Origin: Prosthecobacter vanneervenii
GTDB taxonomy: Bacteria; Verrucomicrobiota; Verrucomicrobiia; Verrucomicrobiales; Verrucomicrobiaceae
Assembly: GCF_014203095.1 (NCBI RefSeq)
Contig: NZ_JACHIG010000014.1
Span: forward strand, 1-64,000
Reading direction: 5' to 3'
DNA length: 64,000 bases
Shown: positions 16,288 to 24,900 of the stretch, in pieces
How the letters are laid out: each line of letters begins with the position of its first letter
How positions within the stretch are numbered: the stretch's first letter is position 1
The notes under the pieces: model-generated
Database searches by the model: none
What the model was told of the DNA's origin: nothing
The model's input: the letters and a program-made list of their open reading frames with translations, nothing else
Made by a program: the position numbers and the translations under genes

Positions 16288-17426
16288 GGTGTGTCGCGTT
16301 TGAGCCTTGCCGCCTCGGGTTGTTCCAGAAGGCGGTCCAGCAGTGTGATGAAGCGTTCTTCCGGGAAATGCCAGTTGCCGCGTGAGGCGACGTTTTCGCC
16401 CGAAATAAAGGAGATGGCCTGATTGCCGCACATGCGTGCCAGCTGGGTGCCATGAGCCGAGGAGTAAACCTGCTGGGTGGTGGTGCCCGGGACGAGCATG
16501 GCCAGCAAGGTGTTCTGGCAGAAGAGCACATTGCAGAGGCCCTGGCCGATCGGCCCCATGACGAGAGGTGCAGCGCGGAACATGCCGATCTGGTCGGGCA
16601 GCGAATGTTCGCCCAGGCGTATCACATCGACGGGGCCAATTTTGCTGCGAAGGATTTCCACGATGCGCTCTTCATTGAGCAGTTGTTTGTCAGGTGCATC
16701 ACGCCGGGTGACGAAGAGCGGGCGGCCGGGGCCGTCTTTGACCGGGTAGCTGGCGGCGCAGTCTGAAAGCTCGGCGTAGAACTGAGGCGGGCAGAGACCC
16801 GGCTTTCCATACAGATTGGGCACAAAGATGAGGTCATCCACCTGCATGGTGCCGCGGGTGCCTTCGATGATTTTGGATGGATCCAGCCCGGCCCAGGTGA
16901 TGTAGCGTGCCTGCCAGCGCGAATGGCCGGGAGCCACGAGCAGGCGGTAGTCCGGCAGGGAGCGCAGGTAATCCCGTGCCGCCATGAGACGTGGCAGATG
17001 CTGAAGCATGAAGTGGCCGCGGTTGTCGTGATTGCGGCCTGTCAGGTGAAAGACGGGGCCTTTGATCCGGGTGGCTCCGAGTTTCAAAGGGCGTGAAATC
17101 TTCAGCTTCTGCAGGTCGTAGGGCTGCACCCAAGGGGTGAAGAGGCTGCCATCCTTGAGGAAGACCTGCCCCTGGTCTCCGGTGAGCCAGACATCACGCA
17201 GCCGGTATAGTTCGGCGGCGGGCCAGTCAAAATCAAACGTGGCGTTTTCAGGTCCGTTGACGCGGATTTCCAGGGGGTTGGTATCACTGCGACTGCCAGC
17301 CGGGATCATGACGCGGTGCTCCTGCAGTCCGGCCGCCGTCTCTCCCTCCGCCGTCTTCAACCTGCCTCCTGCCAGTCTAAGGGCCAGATTGTATGCATCA
17401 AGGATGCTGCGGGAGACGGATTTCAT
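16284..17426 (-). CDS. Glycosyltransferase family 61 (DUF563) protein
   Basis: A 380-residue protein. The central and C-terminal part matches the GT61/DUF563 pattern: NHDNRGHFMLQHLPRL, then RPLFVTRRDAPDKQLLNE, then the MGPIGQGLCNVLFC segment, where GT61 has its conserved acceptor-side motif. It is first in the minus-strand polysaccharide run and lies head to head with the GT4 gene across 276 bp, where promoters for both directions should lie. Confidence 0.75.
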   Translation of the reverse strand: MKSVSRSILDAYNLALRLAGGRLKTAEGETAAGLQEHRVMIPAGSRSDTNPLEIRVNGPENATFDFDWPAAELYRLRDVWLTGDQGQVFLKDGSLFTPWVQPYDLQKLKISRPLKLGATRIKGPVFHLTGRNHDNRGHFMLQHLPRLMAARDYLRSLPDYRLLVAPGHSRWQARYITWAGLDPSKIIEGTRGTMQVDDLIFVPNLYGKPGLCPPQFYAELSDCAASYPVKDGPGRPLFVTRRDAPDKQLLNEERIVEILRSKIGPVDVIRLGEHSLPDQIGMFRAAPLVMGPIGQGLCNVLFCQNTLLAMLVPGTTTQQVYSSAHGTQLARMCGNQAISFISGENVASRGNWHFPEERFITLLDRLLEQPEAARLKRDTP

Positions 17427-17616
17427 GAATGCGGGCCATCTCTAACGTGAGTGATGGGGGTGTGCAAATCAAATGCCCTGGGCAGCGGGCAAGGTGTGTG
17501 GTAGGCTGTAAGCGTGTGTGCGGAGGAGTTTGAACGAGGATGTGAGAATGCGGGCGGGGCGGCGTGGACTGGCTTTTTGGTTGAAGACGAATGACTCCTA
17601 GTGTTTGGGTCATCTC

Positions 17617-17706
17617 ATGATCATTTTGCACAATCTCAACAAGGCTGACGCCAGCCCTGCTGCGCGAGCTGTGCCGCAGGTGCCGGGAAAGGGCTGTCGG
17701 CGATGA
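17617..17706 (+). CDS. Possible 29-residue upstream open frame coupled to the GT4 gene
   Basis: ATG at 17617 opens a 29-codon frame whose TGA overlaps the GT4 start codon as ATGA (17703-17706). The same coupling style is used throughout this locus. It could be a leader peptide for translational coupling. It could also be chance, since G+C-rich DNA often leaves short frames open. No domain is recognised. Confidence 0.25.
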   Translation: MIILHNLNKADASPAARAVPQVPGKGCRR

Positions 17707-18812
17707 AGGTGGCGCACGTTTTCGTGACCATGCCGGTGGGCGGTGCTGAGGATCTGGTGCTTTCCATCATCAGGCATCCCACGCCAGAAGGGCGGGCAGA
17801 GGCCGTGTGCATTCGTGACCTGGGAGTGGCGGGTGCGGCAGCCGTGCAAGACGGCCTGCCGGTGACGCTGCTGCCTCTGCTGAAAGGAAAGGGCAAGCGC
17901 TTCAGCCCGGCGGCCGTGTGGAAGCTTTCCCGCTGGCTCAAGCGGGAGCGTTTTGAAATGGTGCACACACAGGTTTACAATGCCCACGTCTATGGCGTGC
18001 TGGCAGCCTGGCTGGCGGGCATTCCCTCGATCATGCACCATCAGAAGACGTTCAACCGTGAACGCCGCCGCCGGTGGTGGACGATGCGGGCGCTCTCCTG
18101 GCTGGCGGCCAGACAGGTGACTCTGTCCGAACAGACGCGCGGCGATGTGATGCAGGCGCTCGGCGTCTCCGCTGACAAAACCGCCGTGCTGCCGAACTTT
18201 GTGGATGGCAGCGTCTATACACCACCGCAGGATCGTGCCGCACTGCGTGCCAGCCTGGGGCTTCCCGTGGATGCTCCGCTGGTGGGCGGCATCGCCTCCC
18301 TGAACTCGCAAAAGAACCACGCCGCCACCGTGCGCATGATGCATGGCTTGCTGCAGCGGCTGCCGGAGGCGCGGGGGCTGATCTTTGGTGAAGGGCCGCT
18401 GCGCGGTGAACTGCAGGCGCAGATCGACTCTCTCGGAATCGCCGGGCGTCTGACGCTGGCGGGCAACAAGCGGCCGGTCGTACCGTGGCTGCAGGCGCTG
18501 GATGTGATGCTGCTTCCCTCCACGTGGGAAGGCCAGCCGCTGGTGATCCTGCAGGCGCTGGCCTGTGGTGTTCCCATTGTTTCCAGCCGCATCGAAGGAA
18601 ACACAGCCGTGCTCGGCGAGGATGATCCCGGGATGTTTGATCTGGGCGATGACGCCGGCTACACAGACCGTGTACATTCCATCTTGACTGACCCCTCGTT
18701 CCGCCTGTCTGTGGTGCAGCACCAGCAGCGCATTCAGGCGGCCCAGCCTACGTTTGTGGATTTCCTGCGCCAGCTTGACTGCATCTATCAAAAAGCCGTT
18801 TCCGAAGGCTGA
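17703..18812 (+). CDS. Glycosyltransferase family 4 (group 1)
   Basis: A 369-residue GT-B retaining glycosyltransferase. The N-terminal half begins KVAHVFVTMPVGGAEDLV with the usual glycine-rich acceptor loop. The C-terminal half has IFGEGPLRGELQ and the donor-site signature LLPSTWEGQPLVILQALACGVP, with the EX7E-type glutamates of GT4. It transfers a nucleotide-activated sugar during surface glycan synthesis. First plus-strand gene of the divergent pair of sugar runs, followed after 17 bp by a methyltransferase. Confidence 0.9.
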   Translation: MKVAHVFVTMPVGGAEDLVLSIIRHPTPEGRAEAVCIRDLGVAGAAAVQDGLPVTLLPLLKGKGKRFSPAAVWKLSRWLKRERFEMVHTQVYNAHVYGVLAAWLAGIPSIMHHQKTFNRERRRRWWTMRALSWLAARQVTLSEQTRGDVMQALGVSADKTAVLPNFVDGSVYTPPQDRAALRASLGLPVDAPLVGGIASLNSQKNHAATVRMMHGLLQRLPEARGLIFGEGPLRGELQAQIDSLGIAGRLTLAGNKRPVVPWLQALDVMLLPSTWEGQPLVILQALACGVPIVSSRIEGNTAVLGEDDPGMFDLGDDAGYTDRVHSILTDPSFRLSVVQHQQRIQAAQPTFVDFLRQLDCIYQKAVSEG

Positions 18813-18829
18813 TCCTATTTTCTTTTCTC

Positions 18830-19522
18830 ATGTCAACACCGCTAAGCAAAAGTGAAATCGCCGAGGGCTATGATGAGATCGCGGAAAAACTCGCGATGTC
18901 TCCCAAGTTTTACCGTTTGTGCGCGAGTCTGGCAGCGCCGCTGCTGCCTGCACAGGGTGCCGTGCTGGACATCGGCTGCGGCCAAGGCTGGCAGCTGGCT
19001 GAAATTCGCAAGCTTCGTCCTGAGGCCCGTCTTTTCGGCATGGACATCTCTCCCAAGCTGGTAAGCCTGGCACGCGAACACGTCCCCGGAGCGCAGGTGG
19101 AGACTGGAGACGCTGACAAGCTGTCCTATCCTGCGGACTCCTTTGACGTCGTCGTCATGACGGAGGTGCTGGAGCACCTTTCCGACCCTGTGCTGGCACT
19201 GGGCCAGATCCGTCAGGTTCTGAAATCTGGCGGCTGGATGCTCATCACCGTGCCGAATCGTGACTGGTTCCGCTATGAGTGGTACCTGAACAACCGCCGC
19301 CGTTACCAGCCGGTGGATGATCAGTGGTACCGTGTGGCGGAAATCACGGGATTCATTCAGCAGGCCGGCTTTGAGTTGAAACGGATTACCGGCGCGGAGA
19401 ATTTATACTTTGGGGGCGGTGTGCCGAGATTGCTGGAAAAGCTGGCGCTCAAGCTCTGCCCGCCTTTGCAGCGGCGGATGAAGCGTGCGCTGTATCTTGC
19501 CCGCAAGCCTTTGGCTTCCTAG
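18830..19522 (+). CDS. Class I SAM-dependent methyltransferase
   Basis: A 230-residue protein. VLDIGCGQGWQLAEI is motif I, FGMDIS gives the acidic end of strand 2, and VVMTEVLEHLSDPVLAL is the motif IV/post-motif region of Methyltransf_11 enzymes. ATG at 18830 follows the GT4 stop closely, so the two are probably cotranscribed. It likely methylates a glycan or carrier-lipid intermediate. The exact substrate is unknown. Confidence 0.85.
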   Translation: MSTPLSKSEIAEGYDEIAEKLAMSPKFYRLCASLAAPLLPAQGAVLDIGCGQGWQLAEIRKLRPEARLFGMDISPKLVSLAREHVPGAQVETGDADKLSYPADSFDVVVMTEVLEHLSDPVLALGQIRQVLKSGGWMLITVPNRDWFRYEWYLNNRRRYQPVDDQWYRVAEITGFIQQAGFELKRITGAENLYFGGGVPRLLEKLALKLCPPLQRRMKRALYLARKPLAS

Positions 19523-19534
19523 CCCCACCTCTGG

Positions 19535-20368
19535 ATGGAAGACCCACTGAACCAGGAAACATATGGTCTGCTCGACAGCGGCGGCGGACGCGTGCTGGAA
19601 AAGCTCGGCGCGCTGGTGGCATCGCGCGGCTGTCATGCGGCGTGGTGGCGGCGCAAGCTGCCCGCTGCGGAGTGGCGCAAGTCGGTGGAGCTGAAGAAAG
19701 AGCTGAAGGAGCCGATGAAACTGCGGATCGGCACGCTACGCTTTCTGCTCTCAGCGCAGGGTGGCGTGCGTGTGCTGGCACCGGAGCTGCAGGAGCTGTG
19801 GGCGCAGACCGGGCAGATGTGCGCGGCTTTTACTGAGCAGCAGAGGCGACCGGCGCGTGTGCTGAACCTCTTTGGCGGCAGTGCAGGCGGATTCACGCTG
19901 GCTGCGGCACAGGCGGGTGCGGCGGTGGCGCATGTGGAGGCCTCTGCGGATGCCATCAAGCATGCGCGCGAGCATGCAGCCATCAACACGCTGGCGAATC
20001 GTGACATCCGCTGGGTGGTGGATGATCCGGTGAAATTTGCGCAGCGCGAACGCACGCAGGCGGGGCGCTATGATTTGATCATCGTGGACCCGCACACACC
20101 GAAGGACGCCAAGCGCGGCTTTGAGCTGGAGCGGGATCTGGGCGCGCTGCTGGCGACAGTGAGCGGCCTGCTGTCTGACAAGCCGGTGGGAGTCCTTTTG
20201 TGCTGCAGGCAGGGAGCGGTGTCTCCCACCACGCTGAAGCATCTGATGCGGCAGGAGTTCAGCATTTTCGGCGGCAGTGTGGGCGGCGGAGAGATCCTGC
20301 TCAAAGGGGCGGAAGGCGTGCCTGAAGTGCCGTGCGGCGTGTATGCCACGTGGCGCAAAACGGCGTGA
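19535..20368 (+). CDS. RlmI-like class I methyltransferase
   Basis: A 277-residue protein. VLNLFGGSAGGFTLAAAQAGA is a SAM-binding segment very like those of RlmI/RsmC rRNA methyltransferases, and DLIIVDPHTP occupies the catalytic-motif position where RlmI has DPP. There is no obvious PUA domain as in full RlmI, so the protein is a short relative. The start lies 12 bp after the preceding methyltransferase. It may modify RNA rather than sugars, with low certainty. Confidence 0.7.
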   Translation: MEDPLNQETYGLLDSGGGRVLEKLGALVASRGCHAAWWRRKLPAAEWRKSVELKKELKEPMKLRIGTLRFLLSAQGGVRVLAPELQELWAQTGQMCAAFTEQQRRPARVLNLFGGSAGGFTLAAAQAGAAVAHVEASADAIKHAREHAAINTLANRDIRWVVDDPVKFAQRERTQAGRYDLIIVDPHTPKDAKRGFELERDLGALLATVSGLLSDKPVGVLLCCRQGAVSPTTLKHLMRQEFSIFGGSVGGGEILLKGAEGVPEVPCGVYATWRKTA

Positions 20369-20408
20369 CCGAGGCGAAGTGAAGCAGAGCCAGATTGTCG
20401 GGATGGCT

Positions 20409-20432
20409 TGAAGGTATTTGAATATACCTTCA
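20409..20432. repeat. 9-bp inverted repeat upstream of pseudopilin gene
   Basis: TGAAGGTAT (20409-20417) is perfectly inverted as ATACCTTCA (20424-20432) around a 6-nt AT-rich loop. It lies 40 bp after the methyltransferase stop and 87 bp before the pseudopilin start. No U-tract follows, so it could be an operator or a weak terminator. Confidence 0.4.
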
Positions 20433-20519
20433 GTGGCGGGCTGTGAGCGTGGGAGAACCTTTGAAGCTGGAAACGTCAGGGATGCGTTGATCGGCCAACC
20501 AGTTTCTTTTCGCAAGCCC

Positions 20520-20924
20520 ATGAAAATCAGTCAACAGGTCCGTTCAGACTCAGGAGTTACCCTGGCTGAGCTGCTCGTTGTGATTCTGATTCTAGGGATT
20601 CTGGGTACGATCGTGGTGCCCAACATGGGGTTTCTGACGGTGGAAGCGGACAAGGTGAAAGACAAACGCAACGCTCAGAACATCATGCTGGCCTACAGCA
20701 CCGGAGTGGCGGCGGGAGTGAGCTGGCCAGCAGGAGATGTAGCCACGCAGGTGGCGGCCGTGATTGTGGGGCGGAAGCCAGCGGGGGGACCGATGGCCCG
20801 CATGACGTTTCAGTCGGCGGTCGGTGTCGATGATGTGGCGGCCACGTATCAATATATTGGAGTGCGCAGCACCGGGGAGCTGTATTTTGACTCGACAGGC
20901 GGACAGAGCACGAGCGGGCACTGA
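20520..20924 (+). CDS. Type II secretion/type IV pilin-like pseudopilin
   Basis: A 134-residue prepilin. The class III signal is short and basic (MKISQQVRSDSG), cleaved before VTLAELL. Glu+5 and the hydrophobic helix LLVVILILGILGTIVVP are typical, although position +1 is Val rather than Phe. Prepilin peptidase would methylate and cleave it. The C-terminal domain is small and lacks the calcium-site pattern of GspG that can be recognised by eye. It stands apart from the gspK-D cluster at 57 kb. ATG at 20520 was chosen because the longer frame upstream destroys the signal. Confidence 0.8.
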   Translation: MKISQQVRSDSGVTLAELLVVILILGILGTIVVPNMGFLTVEADKVKDKRNAQNIMLAYSTGVAAGVSWPAGDVATQVAAVIVGRKPAGGPMARMTFQSAVGVDDVAATYQYIGVRSTGELYFDSTGGQSTSGH

Positions 20925-20991
20925 GAAGACAGAACGAGATAAGCTCAACTCAGCGTTAAAAGCTGCGTGTGGCGGCGTTTGTAGCTGCTTC

Positions 20992-23055
20992 ATGAAATAC
21001 TCCGTCTTTTTTTCCCTGTCTCTGTGGGTGGTGGCTGCGCAGGCGCAGCTCAGCCCGAATGGCGCCACGGCCTCGTTTAAAGGCAGCCTGCCGCCGAAGC
21101 CCACGGCGGCGCTTTCCGCCGAGCAGGAGGCGGGCCTGGCCAAGGAGCTGGCGGAGGTGACTAAGGCTTTTGAGGCGGTGAAGAATCACCCCCGTGCGGC
21201 GGATGCGGACATCTTTCTGAAGGCGGTGCGCTATGCGCTGGAGTTTCACGAGTGGTATGACAAGAAGCCGGAGGACGGGGTGAAGAAGGCCACCGCTTTG
21301 CTCGAAGAAGCGAAGAAGCGCATCGCAGCACTTGGCAAAAATGAAACGCCGTGGATGAAGGGCAGCGGGCAGAAGGTGCTGGGGTACTACTCGAAGATCG
21401 ACGACTCACCGCAGCCGTATGGCGTGGAGATTCCTGAGGGGCTGGAGCTGGGTGCGGGCAAAAAGCCGGTGCCGATGTGGATCTGGCTGCATGGCCGTGG
21501 AGACACCGCCACGGATCTGCCGTTTGTGTATTCCAGGCTGATGGCGAAGAAGCCGGGGCAGTTTCAGCCGGCGGGGACGATCGTGATTCATCCCTTCGGA
21601 CGCTACTGCAACGGCTGGAAGAGCGCGGGGGAGACGGATGTGTTTGAGTGCCGGGATGATGCGATCTCCCGCTTCAATGTGGATACAAACCGCGTGGCGC
21701 TGGCGGGCTTTAGCATGGGCGGCGCGGGGGCGTGGCACATGGGCGCGCATTATCCCGACCAGTGGGCCTGCGTGCATACCGGCGCGGGCTTTGCAGATGT
21801 GAAGCGCTACCAGAAGCTGACACCGGAGAAGTACCCTGTGTGGTATGAGCAGGCGATGTGGGGCGTGTATGACGTGCCTGACTATGCGAGGAATTTTTTC
21901 AATGTGCCGCTGATCAGCTACAGCGGCGAGGTGGATGCGCAGCGTGACTCCGCCGAGTACATGATGGAGGTGCTGGCGAAGGAGGACATCCACCCGCCGC
22001 ATCTCATCGGCCCGGGCATGCCGCACAAGTATCATCCCGAGACGATCAAGGAAGTGCAGGCGTGGATCGAGAAGGCTGTGGCGAAGGGGCGCGATCTCTT
22101 CCCGAATGAAGTGCACATCCAGACCAAGACGCCGTTTTATGGCCGTGTGAAGTGGCTGAACCTGCACGGCATGGAGGAGAGCTGGAAGGAGGCGCGGCTG
22201 GATGCGAAGGTGGTCGACGGGCAGACGATCGAGATGAAGTCGCAGAATGTGACGCGCATTGTTTTCTATCCGCCGCCGCAGGTGCGCAAGGGCGGCGGCA
22301 AGATCAAGGTGGTCATTGATGGCACGACGCTGCAGCTCAAGGCGGGGCCGGTGGCGCCGAAGTTTGAGACTTTCATGACGCCCGGACCGAAAGTGGCGGG
22401 GGCTTTCTGCCGACTGATCAAAGAGAACGGCGTGTGGCGTGACTTTGGCAATGCGGAGCCGTTTCAGCACGACAGCCCCGCTGGTGGCAAGCCGGGCGCG
22501 CATCCGGGGCCGATGGATGCGAGCTTCCTGAAGCGTTTCCTAGTGGTGCTGCCGGATGGCAAGTCTTCCTCTGCTGCGGTGGACGCCTGGGTGGAGGCGG
22601 AGTCGGCGCATTTCATTCAGCGCTGGAAGAGCCTGATGCGCGGAGACACGCGTGTGGTGAAGGCGTCTGAGATCGCGGACATCTACGAAGCCGGGAAAAC
22701 GCAGAGCCTCATCCTGTGGGGCACGCCGGAGTCCAACTCATGCATCAAGAAGCTGGCGGGTGATCTGCCGGTGAAGTGGGATGCGCAGAAGGTGGCGATG
22801 GCGGGGCAGTCGTACGATGCGAAGACGCATGTGCCGCTGATGACTTATCCGTGCCTGAAGTCTCCGGGCTTTGAGGCGGTGATCAACTCGGGCCTGACCT
22901 TCCGCGAGGCGCACGACAAGACCAACTCGCTGCAAAACCCGAAGCTGCCCGACTGGGCCATCCTGGACATCACCCAGCCGCCGAGCGCGGAAGCAGCGGG
23001 CAAGGTGGTGGCGGCGGACTTCTTTGATGATCGCTGGCAGGTGAAGAAGAAGTGA
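20992..23055 (+). CDS. Secreted alpha/beta hydrolase (esterase/PHB-depolymerase-like)
   Basis: A 687-residue protein with a Sec signal (MKYSVFFSLSLWVVAAQA). The central domain has HGRGD, an oxyanion-type loop, and the nucleophile elbow GFSMGGAG with Ser241. A His in GMPHKYHP is a candidate triad member. A C-terminal half of about 300 residues has no family I can name. Such proteins are common in planctomycete/verrucomicrobial genomes as polysaccharide-associated esterases or peptidases. ATG at 20992 was chosen for the clear signal peptide; a longer in-frame extension lacks one. Confidence 0.75.
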   Translation: MKYSVFFSLSLWVVAAQAQLSPNGATASFKGSLPPKPTAALSAEQEAGLAKELAEVTKAFEAVKNHPRAADADIFLKAVRYALEFHEWYDKKPEDGVKKATALLEEAKKRIAALGKNETPWMKGSGQKVLGYYSKIDDSPQPYGVEIPEGLELGAGKKPVPMWIWLHGRGDTATDLPFVYSRLMAKKPGQFQPAGTIVIHPFGRYCNGWKSAGETDVFECRDDAISRFNVDTNRVALAGFSMGGAGAWHMGAHYPDQWACVHTGAGFADVKRYQKLTPEKYPVWYEQAMWGVYDVPDYARNFFNVPLISYSGEVDAQRDSAEYMMEVLAKEDIHPPHLIGPGMPHKYHPETIKEVQAWIEKAVAKGRDLFPNEVHIQTKTPFYGRVKWLNLHGMEESWKEARLDAKVVDGQTIEMKSQNVTRIVFYPPPQVRKGGGKIKVVIDGTTLQLKAGPVAPKFETFMTPGPKVAGAFCRLIKENGVWRDFGNAEPFQHDSPAGGKPGAHPGPMDASFLKRFLVVLPDGKSSSAAVDAWVEAESAHFIQRWKSLMRGDTRVVKASEIADIYEAGKTQSLILWGTPESNSCIKKLAGDLPVKWDAQKVAMAGQSYDAKTHVPLMTYPCLKSPGFEAVINSGLTFREAHDKTNSLQNPKLPDWAILDITQPPSAEAAGKVVAADFFDDRWQVKKK

Positions 23056-23074
23056 GGCGGGGGGAGTGCCGCCC

Positions 23075-23287
23075 TTACTGTGCCGAGCGGTTGCGCGGCA
23101 TGCAGGGCGGCAGCGGGGGGTAGAGCATGTTGAGGGTGGCCTCGCGCAGCCAGCCGCGGAGGGAGGGCTGATTGACGCCGAGCTGCAGGGCGATGTTTTT
23201 GCAGCTTTCACCTTTGCGGATCATGGAGCGGGCGGCGGCTACGATGGCGGCCTTTTCTGCGGGGGAGTAACGTGAGAGGCGGGGCAT
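23075..23287 (-). CDS. Small helix-turn-helix protein
   Basis: A 70-residue protein. Residues 5-50 (YSPAEKAAIVAAARSMI then CKNIALQLGVNQPSLRGWLRE) form a homeodomain-like helix-turn-helix of the transposase-OrfA/IS3 helper type. No transposase or inverted repeats are adjacent, so it may be a solo regulator or an old IS remnant. ATG at 23287 excludes a less protein-like extension. It is convergent with the hydrolase gene, with a 19-bp gap. Confidence 0.55.
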   Translation of the reverse strand: MPRLSRYSPAEKAAIVAAARSMIRKGESCKNIALQLGVNQPSLRGWLREATLNMLYPPLPPCMPRNRSAQ

Positions 23288-23544
23288 GGTGCGTGAGATG
23301 GGGGTGAGAGTTTTGAGAAGCAGCAGCCCTTTAAGCAAATCCCAGCCCAGCATGGCCTGCCATGCAGTCCCCGAATCGTGCAAAGAAGACGCGTTTTGTG
23401 CAGGTTTGGCAGTCGAGGGGCAGGTGTGCCAGTGGCGCGGCTGGCAGGACAGGAGCCCGGGCGGCTACAAAAACGTGCGTGTTTCGTAGATGCGGGGTGC
23501 GTATTCATGAGGCATCTGATCCACGTCATTTCCAACCCGCTTCC

Positions 23545-24525
23545 ATGAAAACACTCACTCGACGCTTTTTCCTTCCTGTGCTGGCCGCCACGATGGTGCT
23601 CGGCACCGCCGGTGTCCGTGCCGCCGCGAGCGGCATTCAGGATGACGGAGCCTTTTTCTCCGAATTCGCCAAGGTGAACGCCACCGGTACGATCAATGAT
23701 GTCTCCAGCCGCCTGCACAAGGACATCCTGGTGCAGACGTATGCGGAGGTGCCGGAGGACGTGAAGGCCAAGGTGCTGCAGCCCAACAAATCCGCCGCCA
23801 ACCGGGGATTCTCGGAATGGGCGGAGCAGATGGCCCGCACAAAGAAGGTGAACGGCGTGCTGATCCTGCTGGTGAAGCAGCCTGCGCACCTGCAGGTGGT
23901 GGTGGGCACCGATACGGCGCGCCAGGCTTTTACGCTGATGGACCGCGAGAAGCTGGTGCAGACGATGATCGCGAAACTGCGTGAGAAGAAGAATGACGAC
24001 GCGCTGATCGACGGCGTGAACTTCATCGCCACCACGATGAAGTCCCACCGCAGTGGTGCCGCTGCGCCCTTTAGCTCCCGCTCCCATGTGACGCAGCAGG
24101 GCGGCAGCTCCTGGCTGCACACCATCGGCATCATTTTGCTGATCTGGGTGGGCTTCAGCATTGTGCGCGGTCTTTTCCGTGCGCTGTCTGGCGGCGGTGG
24201 TGCTCCGGTGGGCGGCATGGGCCAGCCCTATGGCTACGGTGGTGGCGGCGGCGGCTTCTTCCAGAACATGCTGGGCAGCATGTTTGGCGCTGCGGCGGGC
24301 ATGTGGATGTATGACCAGTTCTTTGGCTCCCACAGCTCTGCGGCCACCTACAATCCGCAGAACTATGATTCGCAGCTCCAGGACGGAGGCTTCTCCGGCA
24401 CGGATACGGACTACACCAGCTCAGGCGGCGATTTCGGAGGCGACTCCGGCAGCAGCTTTGGCGGTGGTGATTCCGGTGGCGACTTCGGTGGTGGAGGCGA
24501 CTTTGGCGGCGGTGGAGATTTCTAA
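23545..24525 (+). CDS. TPM-domain membrane protein with Gly-rich tail
   Basis: A 326-residue protein. A Sec signal (about 1-28, ending VRAAAS) precedes a TPM domain (about 30-165). A membrane helix (IGIILLIWVGFSIVRGLF) follows, then a Gly/Ser/Asp-rich low-complexity tail rich in GGG and GGDF repeats. TPM proteins such as Psb32/TLP18.3 can bind acid phosphatase substrates and support membrane-complex repair, but the role here is unknown. It is probably anchored in the envelope with the TPM domain outside. Confidence 0.75.
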   Translation: MKTLTRRFFLPVLAATMVLGTAGVRAAASGIQDDGAFFSEFAKVNATGTINDVSSRLHKDILVQTYAEVPEDVKAKVLQPNKSAANRGFSEWAEQMARTKKVNGVLILLVKQPAHLQVVVGTDTARQAFTLMDREKLVQTMIAKLREKKNDDALIDGVNFIATTMKSHRSGAAAPFSSRSHVTQQGGSSWLHTIGIILLIWVGFSIVRGLFRALSGGGGAPVGGMGQPYGYGGGGGGFFQNMLGSMFGAAAGMWMYDQFFGSHSSAATYNPQNYDSQLQDGGFSGTDTDYTSSGGDFGGDSGSSFGGGDSGGDFGGGGDFGGGGDF

Positions 24526-24534
24526 TCTTGTCAG

Positions 24535-24729
24535 ATGAGTCGCTATGCCAGCAATCAGGATGTGGTTCGCTTCTTTGCCATGCATGGCATCGAGGTGAGC
24601 CACGTCAGGCGTGAAGGGAGCCTGCGCCATCTGCGGGTGCAGGAGAAGGCGGTGACGCTGCCGATGGATGCCGACCCGGATGAGTGCCTGCGGATCGTGC
24701 GGGAGAGCATCGAGGATGCGGAGGCCTGA
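24535..24729 (+). CDS. Short hypothetical protein
   Basis: A 64-residue protein starting 9 bp after the TPM gene stop, so probably cotranscribed. The sequence has charged helices and a DADPDECLRIV tail, with no domain I recognise. It is probably real because of its spacing and plausible composition. The first attC-like site begins 71 bp after its stop. Confidence 0.45.
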   Translation: MSRYASNQDVVRFFAMHGIEVSHVRREGSLRHLRVQEKAVTLPMDADPDECLRIVRESIEDAEA

Positions 24730-24800
24730 GCCGCCTGTCGCGACGGGTTAGTGAGAATTGTGGGGGAGACGATGAGCCAGATTGGCCAGACATCTGTGTG

Positions 24801-24900
24801 GCCTAACCAGTCGCCAGAGCCAACCACCGTTGGCGCTTTCACTCTCATTGTTGCGGTTCACGTCGCGAGTTGGCGGGTGGCGAAGCTTTTTCAGTTAGGC
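24801..24900 (+). repeat. attC-like recombination site 1
   Basis: Starts with GCCTAAC (RYYYAAC box, 24801-24807) and ends with GTTAGGC (GTTRRRY core site, 24894-24900), exact inverted 7-mers 100 bp apart. Inside, TCGCCA-GA-GCCAAC inverts to GTTGGC-GGG-TGGCGA, an imperfect palindrome with extrahelical bases as expected of an integron attC folded as a hairpin. The orientation is that of a cassette end reading left to right. No integrase gene is in the window. Confidence 0.6.
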
